A stretch of DNA of 64,000 bases, taken from assembly GCA_028622995.1 (NCBI GenBank), contig JAJQJQ010000031.1, positions 1,426,001-1,490,000 on the forward strand, read 5' to 3'. Source of the stretch: Panagrolaimus kolymaensis (lineage: Eukaryota > Nematoda > Chromadorea > Rhabditida > Panagrolaimidae). Below, in pieces: positions 1 through 12,490 of the stretch (its first letter is position 1; each line of letters starts with the position of its first letter). Made by a program: the position numbers and the translations under genes. The notes beneath the pieces are model-generated. The model saw nothing but the letters and a program-made list of their open reading frames with translations, did not search any database and was not told the DNA's origin.

Positions 1-1
1 T

Positions 2-133
2 GTTGAAAAACTCACTGAAGCTCAAAGCCTTGTTATAAGTTTGATTAAGAAAAAAGGTGCTACTGAAGAAGATCCGGATAGAATCAAGTTTAAAGAAATT
101 TTACAAAGTTTACAGAAAGAATATTTTAATTAA
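2..133 (+). CDS. 3' end of an unknown gene (partial, 5' end outside the window)
   Basis: The reading frame is open from the first bases to a TAA and encodes 43 C-terminal residues, a charged helix-like tail ending in KEYFN. The product is not recognised. A decayed copy of its last part (the GATCCGG..AATCAAGTTTAAA stretch) lies at about 1398-1470, just after the next gene, so this gene and the next may be diverged tandem duplicates. Only the last exon is visible, so no function is proposed. Confidence 0.5.
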   Translation, partial: VEKLTEAQSLVISLIKKKGATEEDPDRIKFKEILQSLQKEYFN

Positions 134-558
134 AATGTTAAATTAGTTTTTTTGATAAATTATTTGTCCAGGAAATTGTATTTTTTATTTTTGACACTCC
201 AAATAAAGCTTTTTAAATCGATAAATTAATCTGAAAATAAGAAAAAGCATGAGAGACGTATTTCGCTTTTTGTCATCATTTTTAACAATGACAATTCTTA
301 GTTAATATGTGCGGCCACTTTTATGTATTATTTGATGACCCCTTTCAAAATGTTGCACAACGCTCTTGTAATATTTCCTCTTTTGTGTGTTTTTTCACTT
401 TTAGAATTCTGCATGGTTCACTATGAAATTTTCGATTCGTGTTACAGCCTTATCTAAAACACAGCGACACTCCATTACCCTTATTCGATTTGGGCTTAAT
501 ATCAGTCAACCACATAGTTAGTAAATGGGTATTTTAAACAAATTTTTTTAGGAATATA
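134..558. other. Intergenic, AT-rich, nothing recognised
   Basis: This is the 3' flank of the partial gene, with AATAAA-like hexamers near 200, followed by the 5' flank of the next gene. No conserved reading frame or repeat is visible. A TTTTTTTAG acceptor-like tract lies immediately before the next ATG. Confidence 0.4.
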
Positions 559-1384
559 ATGGAAAGCTCTCGACGGAACTATCAATTGTTCCTAACAACA
601 CTGATTAAGGTACCAGATGAAATTGACGCAAATCAACGCTTATTATGTAAGTTGTCTTCATTTAAATATTTTCATATAAATAAGTTTAAAGTGGAACAAA
701 ACATTCAAACTGCTGCACATGACTTTAATTTTCAACCTCTTATCAACACAATTCAGTCATTGGAAGGCATTTATGGTGGTACTACTATCATGTAAGCATT
801 TTTCATATTATATTAATCAATACGAAAATAATATTTAGTGATTTATACCGTTCTATTTTACTCAAATGCGCAAATGCAGACCGGAATTCAATCTACGCCG
901 AAGCTGGAGGTATTGTTGATAATACCATTTTAGCTAGGGCAAATAAAATCGTAAAGTACATGGAATACCTCATTCACACAGATGATGATCGAAGTTTCTG
1001 GCCATGGGGAACAAGAGATCCGCCATTTAATCTATTTCGTCAATGGCTTCTTGACAACAATATTATTACTGAGCAAACTGCTTACCAATATACGAATAAT
1101 TTCGCTGGTGGAGTAAGTTTATCTTATAAATTGCAATCCAAGAGTTAAAAATATTACAACATCTCATTGTACTGAATTTAGTTTCTCTCCTAAAATTACA
1201 CGATTATAAAGTCTTTATGATAAAATTTAAAACTATCCTTTCTTTATACATAGATGAATTATAATTTTTTATCTAGCCTTGTATTCTACAACATTTTGTT
1301 TTTCAGCTTAAATTACTCGGTTATGACTCAACAAAAGGCAAGAATAGAAACACGAACTTCCTTGGACGTAGTCGACAACCATAA
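559..1384 (+). CDS. Unknown 194-aa protein, three exons
   Basis: Exons 559-791, 839-1112 and 1307-1384 join in one frame with GTAAG donors and TTTAG/TTTTCAG acceptors, giving 194 aa. The start was chosen because a strong acceptor tract ends eight bases upstream, compatible with trans-splicing. There is no signal peptide or membrane segment. The middle exon carries a WPWG..DPPFNLFRQW stretch and the last exon is basic and Asn-rich. I do not recognise the family. Just after the stop lies a degenerate copy of the neighbouring gene's C-terminal coding sequence, so the present stop may be secondary and the gene may be a shortened duplicate. Confidence 0.5.
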
Positions 1385-1397
1385 AAGTTTTCTGTGC

Positions 1398-1475
1398 AAT
1401 GGAAAAAGATCCGGATCGAATCAAGTTTAAATAAATTTTAAAAAGTTTACAAAAAGAATATCTGAAATAAATTTT
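1398..1475 (+). pseudogene. Decayed copy of the 3' coding end at 80-133
   Basis: The stretch from GAT CCG GAT through AATCAAGTTTAAA and the following TTTTA..AAGTTTACA..AAAGAATAT aligns with bases about 78-125. An in-frame TAA now follows the AAA codon. It looks like the relict C-terminus of the 559-1384 gene and ties the two genes together as duplicates. Confidence 0.45.
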
Positions 1476-1787
1476 AAAATGTTTTTAATTTTAAGTACTA
1501 TTCGTAATAATAAATATTGAAGATAAAACCGCGTGGAGCTTTTATACCATATTAGTGTTGTCTCGTGGCGCAGGAATTAGAGTGATTTATAGAAAAGACA
1601 AACCAAAAATTGCTTAAAAAACTGGAGAAACTCCATTAAAAAATAAATTTAAAAAACACCTGTTACAATTCTTTAACAACATTTCCAAAGTAATTAAATT
1701 TGTTGCAACTAATCTCTTTCATTTTTAACAACTTTTTTTAATAACATTTAAAAATAAATTATAATTTTTTTCCAACTTATAAAATCA

Positions 1788-2813
1788 ATGTCAAATAATA
1801 TTTCTTTAATATCAAAACCATCAAAAAATTTATTAAAATTTTATTACTATTATTCATTTTTCACGCTTATTTCATGTTGGTGCATTGCGCCATTTTTGCT
1901 ATATGTAATTTTTACCCAATCAAAAAAACTTGGAAAATTTAAATGGTTAATATTTAATTATTCTTTTTGGACTTTATGCATGAGCACTTTGATTGGTTTA
2001 GTTAAACCATTAATATTTTGTCCTGGAGTTGTGGGATTTCAATTAGGAATATTTAGAGAAATTGGAAATTATCAAAGTACCCTCTTTGAAACAGTATTAT
2101 GCTTAATTTTTTGTGGAAATTGCTATTTTGGTTTATGTTTAACTTTAGCATATCGATATTTATTGATTTTTCCAACAAAATTAAAAGCATGGTTTACACT
2201 TAAAAAAGCTATTGGGTTTACTATTCTTATGCCAAGCATTTTTTATATTCTAATTATAATAGTTTTGCTTCAAATTACTGATATAAATGAATTTAAAATA
2301 CGAGAATGGGCAAAAGAATACGATGAACAATTAGAAGAGTATTTTAATCAAAAAACTTTTTTTGCTGCTCCATTTCGAACAATACATATTTCAAGCAAAG
2401 GCACTTTGGTAATATGTCTTTGTGGATATTGCTTTATAATATTTATTGTCATTTTTCTTCGTTATCAAATGAAAAAATATAAATCTAAAATTGCTTCTAA
2501 AATAAACAAAAGTTTAATTTTGTCATCTTTTATTCAAATAATTCTTACATCGGCATTATTTTTAACTCCATTAACTTTATTTTTTATAATTCTTAGTTTT
2601 CAAATACCTCATACAACTTCTTTGGGAATAGCGATATTTTGTTTATTATCATCTCATTGTTTAATGGATTTTATTGCGACTTTATGTTTTATAATTCCTT
2701 ATAGAAAATTTATTGTTGAATTATTTAAGAAAAGAATGCTGCCTCCTTCAGTTACTACAGTTATTCAAATTTGGAACAATCGAGAAACATGGTTAGGCAA
2801 TAGAATAAGTTAA
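1788..2813 (+). CDS. Seven-transmembrane chemoreceptor, nematode Str-superfamily type
   Basis: An intronless 341-aa frame holds about seven hydrophobic segments spread over its whole length (near residues 20-45, 50-75, 100-130, 140-165, 205-230, 245-275 and 280-305). It ends with an aromatic IIPYR motif and a short basic tail. The Pro-Tyr-Arg motif after the last helix, with a short polar C-terminus, is typical of Srh/Str-family nematode serpentine receptors, which are usually expressed in chemosensory neurons. The exact subfamily cannot be fixed by eye. Lack of introns is unusual beside its multi-exon neighbours and could mean a retrocopy or intron loss. Confidence 0.65.
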   Translation: MSNNISLISKPSKNLLKFYYYYSFFTLISCWCIAPFLLYVIFTQSKKLGKFKWLIFNYSFWTLCMSTLIGLVKPLIFCPGVVGFQLGIFREIGNYQSTLFETVLCLIFCGNCYFGLCLTLAYRYLLIFPTKLKAWFTLKKAIGFTILMPSIFYILIIIVLLQITDINEFKIREWAKEYDEQLEEYFNQKTFFAAPFRTIHISSKGTLVICLCGYCFIIFIVIFLRYQMKKYKSKIASKINKSLILSSFIQIILTSALFLTPLTLFFIILSFQIPHTTSLGIAIFCLLSSHCLMDFIATLCFIIPYRKFIVELFKKRMLPPSVTTVIQIWNNRETWLGNRIS

Positions 2814-3277
2814 TGCGCAAAAAAAAATTATAAATAAAAAGAACATTGTATCAAAAAAGCAGCTAAAATCAAATAAATATAAAATCCGTTTAAAAAATAA
2901 TCAAAATGGCAACAAAAAAATTAAATACATTTAACTAAAGAAGCTTTTTCATTTATATGCCTTCTAATATGGCCGTTACTACTTTTATTTTAGCTTGCGA
3001 ACTTTATATTTTTAAAAAACAGTTGATAATAAATTGAATTAGTTACAATTTGGTTAAACTTTATTTGACTCAAAAAACTAAAAGTTAAAATTTTTTGAAA
3101 TTTCTAGGATCGTACAAAACTTATAAAATTACAAAAATAACAACTTTCCAATTAGTCATATTGGCGTTTCCTGGTAACTCGGAGGTTTGTATTATTAGCC
3201 TTTTTAGTATTTGGTAGAAAACTTTGACTTTCACTAAAATAGTTACTAACAGGAAGATGAAAATTTTTTTTAAATAT
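2814..3277. other. Intergenic between convergent genes
   Basis: This is the AT-rich 3' flank shared by the chemoreceptor (+) and the serpin (-). AATAAA-type hexamers follow the chemoreceptor stop. Nothing else is recognised. Confidence 0.4.
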
Positions 3278-4719
3278 TTACTCTTGAAAAGCATCTACAA
3301 CAGTACCAAGGAATAAAATATTGCCATTTTTATCCGAAACAAAATAAAGAAATGAATGATTAGCAGTAAATTTAACTTTTGGACGGGGCGTGGGACCCCC
3401 AGAAACTTTCATCGCTTGTGACGTGGTGCATGCAGCCATTTCTGTACCCTTTTCATTAACCTTAAAAAGTGTTAAGAATTTTGTAAAAATTATGCAAATA
3501 TTTACTTTGATATAAGCTTGATGATATGAGGCATAAAGATAAAGCTTTTTTGATTCAGTCATGTTAGAAAAATCCGCAGCATCGGGATCAAAAGCATCTT
3601 TAATGCCAAGATTCTTCAAAACTTTGATGAGATCCATTTTAAGATTGAATCTAAATTTAGGCATTTTTACCTAAACTAACAAACATTATAAAATTAAAAA
3701 TAATTTTAATTTAAAAAAAATTAACCTGGCAAATACATGTCTTTTTATTTTTTGCATGTTTAGTTAAAATCGATCCATTCAATTTTTCAATGATTTTTGG
3801 CAAACCATAAACACTTTTTGGCAAAAGTATAAACATCGCATAATCTTCTCCTTTATAATCAATACCAAGGACTTCATAATCAGAGGTTGCTTCATATCGA
3901 TAAAGTTTATCGTTAAATGAATTCATGTAAAAAACCTTTAAAATTTCTGCATTATGATAAATTAAAAATAAACAATAATATTACTTCACGTGTAATATCT
4001 TTTGAAACGTAAAATTTTTCTCGTTTATCATATGGTCCAGCAGGCATAAAAGGTTCTTGCCATTCACCAAGAAAATATATTGCATTAACAAGTACTAAAC
4101 GAGTTAATGGGTTCAAGCCATCATCAGGCACCATATTTTTTATTAAATTTTTTGTTGCTGATTCAACATAATTATTGATTTCCTAAAATAAATTTTAAAT
4201 TGAGTTATTTTTCGAAGAAAATAATAAGGAAAATAATATATTTCTTCCAGACGATGTCTAACTAACCTCTCGAGATCCTTCCACATCATTTTCAAAATCT
4301 AATTGTGAAAATTCTCCCATGTAATAATGTTTAATTGTATTAGCAAATTTATCAAAAATCAAATAATTTTTTGCAGCAAATAAACGATTTACTGTTTTCA
4401 AAGTAAATTTTTCGTCTTCGCTGCTTTGTAAAAGTTTGAACATTTCAGAGAAATATTTATTAATACTCTCTTGTGATTTACCTAAAAAATTAATTAAAAA
4501 CATTTTAAGAAAGAATGCTGAAACACTACCTCCAGCAATAACATCTGTTATTTGCTTTGCTGTATTTCCTGATGCACCATTATATAAAATTGCTAACCCA
4601 AGACTTACTGAAATTGGGGATAAAACTGATGATTTTAATCCTTCCAATTGAGTCTCCCGCAAAAGATTCAATGCAAAATTTGATTGAATTTCCAGATATT
4701 CTGAATCTGGTTCACACAT
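3278..4719 (-). CDS. Serpin, probably intracellular, inhibitory type
   Basis: Six exons on the minus strand (4719-4530, 4481-4267, 4182-3985, 3935-3726, 3670-3506, 3460-3278) join to 386 aa, the normal serpin size. Family hallmarks in order: an N-terminal helix with FALNLLRE, SVLSPISVSLGLAILYNGAS, the LVLVNAIYFLGEW strand, and the hinge KGTEMAACTT followed by HSFLYFV and the terminal NILFLGTV. The hinge has Thr at P14 and small residues after it, as in inhibitory members; counting 17 residues from the hinge Glu puts P1 at Val (MKV/SGG), which would suit an elastase-like target, but this is inferred. No signal peptide is seen, so a cytoplasmic role as in C. elegans srp genes is likely. Intron 1 is only 48 bp and leaves the frame open if retained. 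Confidence 0.85.
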
Positions 4720-7394
4720 GCTTGAAAGGATACAAAAGTTATTAATATAAACTTGTGAAACAAGAAAGTTTGTAAATATACGAAATTATCTGGGAAAAAA
4801 ATGAGATTAATTATCTCTTTTTTTAATTGAAAACGTTCGATAGAACCAAAATAATTTCCATAATTTGTCAAGTATGGAAGCTACGCCAAAGAGATTCAAA
4901 AATTTCATTATGAATTCTTAGTTTTTGAATTGAAAGCAATTAAAGTTTTAATCGATTTTTTATGAAGTCCAATTAGCGAAACGTATAATATAAAAAATAA
5001 TTTTTAGTGTTAAAAAACATATCATAAAATTTTTGTTATTGTTTTTATTCTATTTTTATTGTTTAAAACAAAATAAATTGTTTTCTAAAAAAATATGACT
5101 AAAAAATAGTTTCATGTTATTTTAATCTAGGCTTTTTCGTTTTTTCGTAATCAATTTTTTTCCATTATTTCTAGAAAAAAGCTTTAACAATAGCATTAGT
5201 CATAAAAAATAAAATCTGCTTCACAATTCATTGCCTTTTTTCTTTTCAGAAATTGTAAAATTAAAACTTTTTTTCCATTGCATGTAAAAAAAATAATATT
5301 TTTTTTTCATTTCTCCTGATTTAACTTCTGTTTTTTATCTAATTTTTTGATTTTATAATTACACTTATAAGATTCAGATAACCTGAAATTTCATTAAAAC
5401 TTTATTGATTTTACAATGCTTGATTTTTTTGATCGCTCTTTTTTAACAACTTTAAAACTTTTTTAAACATTTTATCTAAATACTACGCATTTATGTTTTA
5501 TCTTTTTTGCCTTGTTAACTTTAAGAATGTATGATTTCTGACTCTTCAAGTACTTGTAAAAAACACACTTTACTCAGAAATGCTGTATGTAAGTACAAAA
5601 CAAAAAAATCTAAAAAAGAATCAATTTGCAAAAACTTAAAAAAAGTGAAACATTTAAAAAAAACCGATGGAATAAAAAGAGGAGGAAGTCATTAGAAAAA
5701 CAAGCGATAGCCTACGATATTAACTTAATGAAAAATAAAAATAGAAATTTCTGCAAATAAATAAAGTAAAAAACAAAGCAAAATATTTGCATGTTTGTTT
5801 TGTTTTTCTTCAAAAAAAAATGTTGGAAAAAAGAGTTCCCGCAATTTTTTTATTTTTGCAGAAAAAACCAACGAACCTTGTTGATGACTGACTAGAAAAG
5901 AAAAAGTTGAGACTCCTCAAAAAGTTGCGCACACACGCTGTTTTTTTTTTTTTTTGTAAGAAAATAAATATTTTTTTGGAAGCAAAAAAACGAGTCAAGC
6001 GTAAGTGAGAGAGGCACCTTTTTTTTATTTTGTTATTCCCCATAGTTTAGTCTCAACACAAAGAATTTTTTCTTTTGTTTTTTTTTTCTGGCGAGTCGTT
6101 TGTTCGAAAGACAAAAAAATCATCAGAGGCAAAAAAAAATAAATCGAAGAAAGTAGTTAGTAATGGTCGGATGGTAGGAAGGAAAGGTAAAACACCTACC
6201 AACCTTCCAACCTCCTAATCATCATCAAGAAGTCAGTCAGGCAACTTATAGCAACTGAGGCAGTCGGCAGTCTATGTGACGACGAAGACTCTTTGTTGCT
6301 CATTGAGGGGAGGTGTATGTTTGCGCGGTTCATCAACTCAACAACGATTAGTTTAGTTGGTTAGTAAAGTTTATTGCGGTTAAATTGCATTTTGACTTTT
6401 TTTCCTTCCTTCCGATGATATTTTTTTTCGTTGCTTTTTCTTTCCATTGTATTATTGACTAAAAAAATAAAATAAATTTGAAAGGAATAATAATTTTGAG
6501 CTTTTGAGCTTCTATTTTTCGGTATCATTCATGCACAACCAAAAACAATAATCAAATGACTTAAAGAAGCTCATGATAATTTATTTAAAGTTGTTTCACT
6601 TTTCCTCCCTCCGAAAATGGATAAGAAAACAAAAAAAAATTTATTGGCGGCAAACTTTTGATGTTTTTTTCTTAACTCCTTAAAATTTTTGACCCTAACC
6701 AGCCATGCTATCTATCTCTGTGTTTTTTTTATTTCTTTCGTGTCCACGTTAAGCTTTTTTCCATTCCCTTGCCATGAACCGTCGTCGCTTTGACTGGAAA
6801 ACAGTGATCGTGTGCTTTTATTTTTTTTCGATGTTTTTCATTTCTTATCAAACTTCTCTCTCGTGAAAAAAAATGAATAGAGTATATTTTTAAGGATAAT
6901 GTTTTCAACTATTCAATAAATAACTTATCAAAAAATAACTTTTAAGCCGCCTGTGTTTGTGTTAGTTGTATACCACCACTGCCACCATCACCAAAAACGT
7001 CGTTGTCGTTGTTGCCTTCTTTCCAATATTTTTCCAAATGTTAAAAAAATTGCTGATCATCATCAACAATAATATCGTCGTCACTACACGGACGTACCAG
7101 CATCAAAAACATAGCATACATTTTTTGTGCCAAGTTAAAAAGAAACGAAGAAGCTCCTACTTTGACTCTCATCGTTGCTATTGCTGCTGCTTGTGGCTGT
7201 TTTTTGCCATAGCATAAATATATTTTATTTTGTTTTTTTTTGTTTGATTGCGCCGCCGCTTCTTCTGCTCCGCCCTCCTTTTTGAGAAAGGGAGAAAGTG
7301 AAAGAAAGAAAGAGAGATAAATCTTTTTTGTGGATTTATATTTTGATTTAACTCCCTAAAAAAATAAAAGGGTGGCAAAAATTAAAAATTAAAA
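4720..7394. other. Long AT-rich intergenic region upstream of sma-10
   Basis: It holds poly-A/T tracts (for example a T run near 5941-5955), purine-rich stretches and trinucleotide-rich patches near 6960-7215 that make short chance frames on both strands. No frame shows conserved protein character. It contains the serpin's promoter at the left and the 5' flank of the LRR-Ig gene at the right; untranslated exons cannot be excluded. Confidence 0.4.
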
Positions 7395-10300
7395 ATGTTA
7401 ATATTTTTTGGAGGAAATTTATTTCAATTTTATTGTATTTCCTTTGCCTTTGCCGCAGCTATAATTATTGCAACAACAGCTACAGATGATTATTCGGGTT
7501 TAGAAGCAGCAGCTGCAAATCAAAATTCAGGGTTGGAATCTGGAATAGATACAACTTCAAATGAAAATATTAATTGTCCAAATTCATGTGAATGTTATTT
7601 AGATTTTGTTACTTGCATTCGTAAACAACTTATTGAAGTTCCTCGAAATATTCCAATTTCTACAAAAGTATTGTAAGAGAAATTATATTACTTTTTTTCG
7701 TTTCAATAGTTTCTAAACTTTGTTTTCTTTTTTTTAGAAATTTGCATGGTAATCTTATTCAAAATATTTCTATAGACTCCTTTAAATATTTATCTAATTT
7801 AACAGTATTGTAAGGAAATTTTTGCTTTAAGAGTTTTCCACTTAAAGTAATCTTTTTTCGTTTTTCAGAAATTTAAGTTCAAATCGAATTGATTTTATTC
7901 CATTTGATATTTTTTTATATTTACCTAATCTTAAACATTTGTAAGTTTAGTTTTTTGTTGTCGCTTAAAAATGCACATAGTTTCAACATTTTGGCTTTTT
8001 TGATTAGCACCTCATAAAACTTGATTTATTTTATGTATCTATCGTTTTTATCATAAAAAAAAGATTGTCTAAAAACTTTGATTTTTTTTTATTTTTTTTT
8101 ATTTTTTTTAGAGAACTTCGAGACAATAGACTAACGAGCGTGCCTGTTGGACTTAGACAACTGACCACATTAGAAAAACTTGATTTGTAAGTGTATTTTA
8201 CTTTTTTATTTTATTTTATTTTTTATTGTGTTGTGTATTTTTTTTTATTTGGTGAGAACAAAAAAGAAGATGTCTCTCGCCTTTCATCTTCCACCGATCT
8301 TTGGGAGTACTTAGAGCTCTTTTTGAAGTCGAAAAAGGGGTTTTCTTAAACTTATATACTGCCAGATGGCTGTCATTCTTTTTTGCCCTTATTTTGATGA
8401 CTTTATTATGGTAGTAATAGCCGAAGATAGTATCCCAGGTGGTCATAATATTTTTTCTCAATTTTGTGGATTCAATGCGCAAAAGGCACTATTTTTTCTA
8501 TAATACTTTTCTCTTCTATTTTTTTTTTGGTTGGCAGAAGAAAAAAAAACGAAGAAAACATGCTCGGATGCATTTTCTTATTTTTTTCATTCAGTGGCGC
8601 CACATTGTCGGAGTTTAAAAAAAATACAAATGAAAAACCAACCAACTCTCAATGGTCAATTTTTTTGGTTGTTTTTATTATTTTTTTTCAAAGAATAAAA
8701 AAAAGAATCCGAGACAAAAAAGGGAAAAAAATATTTTAAAGAAAAATGTAACAAAGAAAGAATACAAAATTTTTCTTTGAATTGAATTTTTTTAGAAGGC
8801 TGAATAGTATTACTGAAATAAAAGAAAATGATCTCATAGAAATATCACAAACAAAAATAGTTGATTTTGGAAAAAATCGAATAAATGGCTGGCCCATCGT
8901 TAATTATAATAATTTTAATGAAACTAAATTAATTTCCCTGTAGGTTTTTGAATTTTGACTTCTACCTAAAATTTAAAAGAGTTTACGTCTAATTTTAATT
9001 TTTTTAGGGATCTCGCAAATAATGAAATTGACACCCTTCAACCAAATGCATTCCGAATGTTTAGAAAATTATCACATTTAAGATTAGCAAGAAATAGATT
9101 GGATAAAATTGAAAGAACGGCTTTTGGAGATTCACTTAAAACTTTGTAAGTCAAAAAAATTTTGGGCTATCAATTTCAGCATTTAAAATTTTTTTTCAGA
9201 GATTTGAGCCGAAATAGGATACGTAAAATAGATTCACTTAATTTTGCGTCACAAAGCAAATTGGAAACTTTAAACTTAAATCGAAATTTAATAGATGCTT
9301 TGGAACCGGGTGCATTTCATGGTGTAAATAATTTACAAACTTTAAATTTATCAAGTAATCGACTGCAATTTATTTCTGAAGGTTTATTTGGTTTAACTAA
9401 TTTAAGCAAACTGTGAGTCTCAAATTTTTATTCACCGACATTCTGTAACCCGAGTGTTATTTTTTAGGGACCTAAGTCTCAATGAATTTCGAGTAGTTTC
9501 GGAAAAAATGTGGTCGTATGTAGAAAATTTAAAATGGCTTTCATTATCCAACAATCACATAACTGAATTGACTTCATATGCCTTTCGACCCTTGAATAGA
9601 TTAACTCATTTATCATTAGCTAGAAATCAATTAAAAAGTGTTAGCAAAAAATCTTTTATTGGTTTAAATTTGTTAGAAGAATTGTAAGTTTTTGTTTGCT
9701 TTTTAACGTCAAAGAAGAAGAAAACTAATATTAAAAACTTTGACGACACTTTTTTAAGGGACATGTCATCAAACGAATTGGCAGTTTGTGTGGAAGATGG
9801 ATCAGTGCTGCAAAATACTTCGTTAAATACTCTTAAAAAATTGGATTTCTCAGCTAATTTGATTGCCACCATTCCAGCAAATGCATTTCAAGGTTTTAAA
9901 AATTTGCTTAGCTTGGATTTGTCTGATAATCCAATAGCTACAATTTTTTCTGGAGCATTTGATAGTTTAAGGTTGCAAGAATTGTAAGTCAAAAAACAAA
10001 ATATTAACTTTAAAAGCTAAAACAAAAATTTCTAGAAAAATCAGTACTTCGGTTTTAATTTGTGATTGTCGAATATCTTGGTTTCCACTTTGGCTACAGT
10101 ATACTGGCCTAAATTCTGATCACATCACCGCCAAATGTGACCATCCTTCAAATCTTCGTGAAATGGATGTTCGAAAAATTGAAAACTCCAAACTTCTTTG
10201 CGGTATTTTCATTCCATTTTTTTAACATTGCCTTTTGACATTTATTTTTTTTAGTGAGTCAATCACCTCAATCAAAAATTACTATGCAACCTTTACCTCT

Positions 10301-12096
10301 CGTTATTGCACAAAATGGCAGAGATGTTCGACTTCATTGTAAAGGTTATGGAGCGGCGCCATTACAAATTCATTGGAAAATATTTGAAAATGATATAGAT
10401 CGAATTTTGGAAGAAGATTTGAGTTTAAGAATTTATGTCAATCACACTATTGATGGTAATTATTTATTTTCCACACAATACCATTTTTCGCTTCGTGACA
10501 TAAAAAACTGACTTTTTTTAAATTTTTTAGTCGAAAGCCATGAAAATGAATACGCGTATAGCGAACTCCTCCTTCGAAATGTTACCGTAACCGATCAAGC
10601 TGAATATCAATGCGTAGTTCGAAATCGACATGGCAGCGCATATTCTGTTCATTCGACCTTGGAAATTCATGACCTTCCTCGATTTATTGCTATCCCTCCA
10701 AATGACATAGCAGCAATTTCGGGAGATACCGTATGGATTCCATGCAAAGCCACAGGAATACCAGAACCAATAATAAGTTATCAAAAGGATATGGAACATA
10801 TGTTTAATGCAGTTCGAGATAAAAGGGTTTATGTCGCAGATAAAAGTGATGGGCTTTATTTGTTGCGGGTAAATAAATATGATGAAGGTGTGTATTCTTG
10901 CATAGCAACCAATGATGCTGGACAAGCTACAGCTTCCACAAAATTAATGGTTTTTGGTTAGTTTTTTAAAATTATATTTTGGGTTTTGGAAAATTCATGG
11001 AAAAAAACAAGATAACAAAAAAAAATTAGTCAAAATACAAATATATGTCTTTGGAAAAAAATTAACCACTTTTTTTCTTCAGAAAATGGCTTCACTAATA
11101 TTTTGACAAATACCTCTGTGGAAGAATCCTCTCCCTTAATTTTATTTTGTCGTGGAGCTGTCACCGTTCCATTTAACATTCATTGGTATTTAAATGGAAC
11201 AAGAATCATGTCAAATAATAATTCTCTTGGTATCAGTTTTAAAGGGGCCAGCAGCGAAATGCTTGTTGCATCAAATGTAAGTTTTTATTTTCATTAAATT
11301 TAAAAAAGTTAGAAAATTTTATTGATTTTTTTAGTCAAATATTTATAACTCCGGTTATTATCGATGTGAATTGAGAGTGACTGAAAAAGAATTATTACTT
11401 CAAGCTCAATCGGCTTTTATTACAGTTTATCCCCAAAATAATTCTAAAGCTAATGCCATGTTTGTGCCAGCCACTGAAAGTTATTTAACCCCACCACCGC
11501 GTCCAACCCATAATTTTCCAATCGAGACAACTAAAACTCCACCATTTTTGCATATTATTCCACACAAAACTATCATTCCAATTTCAACATCCACAAAACA
11601 ATATTATGTTCCAAAATTAACAGCAAAAACTCGAGGTCGAATAAATTTTTCAACAACTACAACTTCATCAACGCCATCATCAGAAAATCGCGGATTTTTA
11701 TATATAATTTCAAGAGAATTTTTAAAAGAATATCGAAGTTGGAGTTATCCATATCAAATTTTGCTATTATTTTTTATTGCCTTCGTCGTTTTAATTTTAC
11801 TTTTTATTTGCTATTGCGGAATTTGCTTAAAATTGTATCGAAAATTTAAAAAGCGTCGCCAACATTATCGACGTGATTCAAGATCCAATTCATTTCGAAC
11901 TGATTTCAATGTTACCGAACATTTAGTTTTAAAACGATCCATTCAATATCACGAAGAAACATCCATGTCTCCATCATCCACAAATTCCACGTCGTGTACT
12001 ACTTATGCTTCGCTAACACCCAAAAGTGAATCCATGCATACAGTGGAAACTAAAAGGCATGCCAATGACAAAGCTTCTTTAGTTAAATGTATTTAA
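7395..12096 (+). CDS. sma-10: LRR and Ig-domain transmembrane protein, SMA-10/LRIG orthologue
   Basis: Fourteen exons (7395-7672, 7738-7809, 7869-7940, 8112-8186, 8796-8939, 9008-9145, 9200-9412, 9468-9683, 9759-9983, 10036-10202, 10255-10455, 10531-10956, 11083-11276, 11335-12096) join to 1060 aa. Order: signal peptide; Cys-rich LRR N-cap (CPNSCECY); about a dozen LRRs of the LxxLxLxxNxL type; LRR C-cap (CDCRISWFPLWL); three Ig domains with YQC, YSC and YRC cores; a Thr/Pro stalk; one membrane segment near residue 925; a basic cytoplasmic tail of about 110 aa. This is the LRIG architecture; in C. elegans SMA-10 is a positive BMP regulator acting with receptors in body-size control, so surface location and that role are inferred. 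The nine introns in the LRR part all split the same repeat Leu codon in phase 2. Confidence 0.88.
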
Positions 12097-12490
12097 TTTT
12101 TTATTATTATTTTTTTGTTGTTATTTTCTTTATTTTTATAACGGGTTTATATATTTATATTTTTTTTGTTGACAAAAACGGGTTATAATTTTGCAATAAA
12201 TTTTTTGTTTAAAGCTTTTTGAGGATTTTAACTTTCACGTATTTTTCAGAAATAAACCAATCTTTAAGTAAACAGAGCAAAAAAAGGTAACTTTTAAATG
12301 GGTAGTATTTACACAAAATAAAAATAGTTTTGAAAATGCAAAAGCGTGGTCAAAGATCAAAAAATTGATATTCCAAAAAAGTAAATGCAAACAGCGTCGT
12401 TTAAAGTTAAAAAAGAGAATAAAGAGAATAGGTAAAACAAAAATAAAGTTTTATTCGAAAAAAAGTTGGTAATAATAAAAAATGTTGACA
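12097..12490. other. Intergenic between convergent genes
   Basis: This holds the 3' flank of sma-10, with a GCAATAAATT polyadenylation-type signal near 12195, and on the minus strand the 3' flank of the Argonaute-like gene, with an AATAAA near 12450. No reading frame of interest. Confidence 0.4.

Noticed and set aside
6966..7217. 83-codon frame upstream of sma-10
   Set aside because: It derives from trinucleotide-rich low-complexity DNA and lacks conserved protein character.
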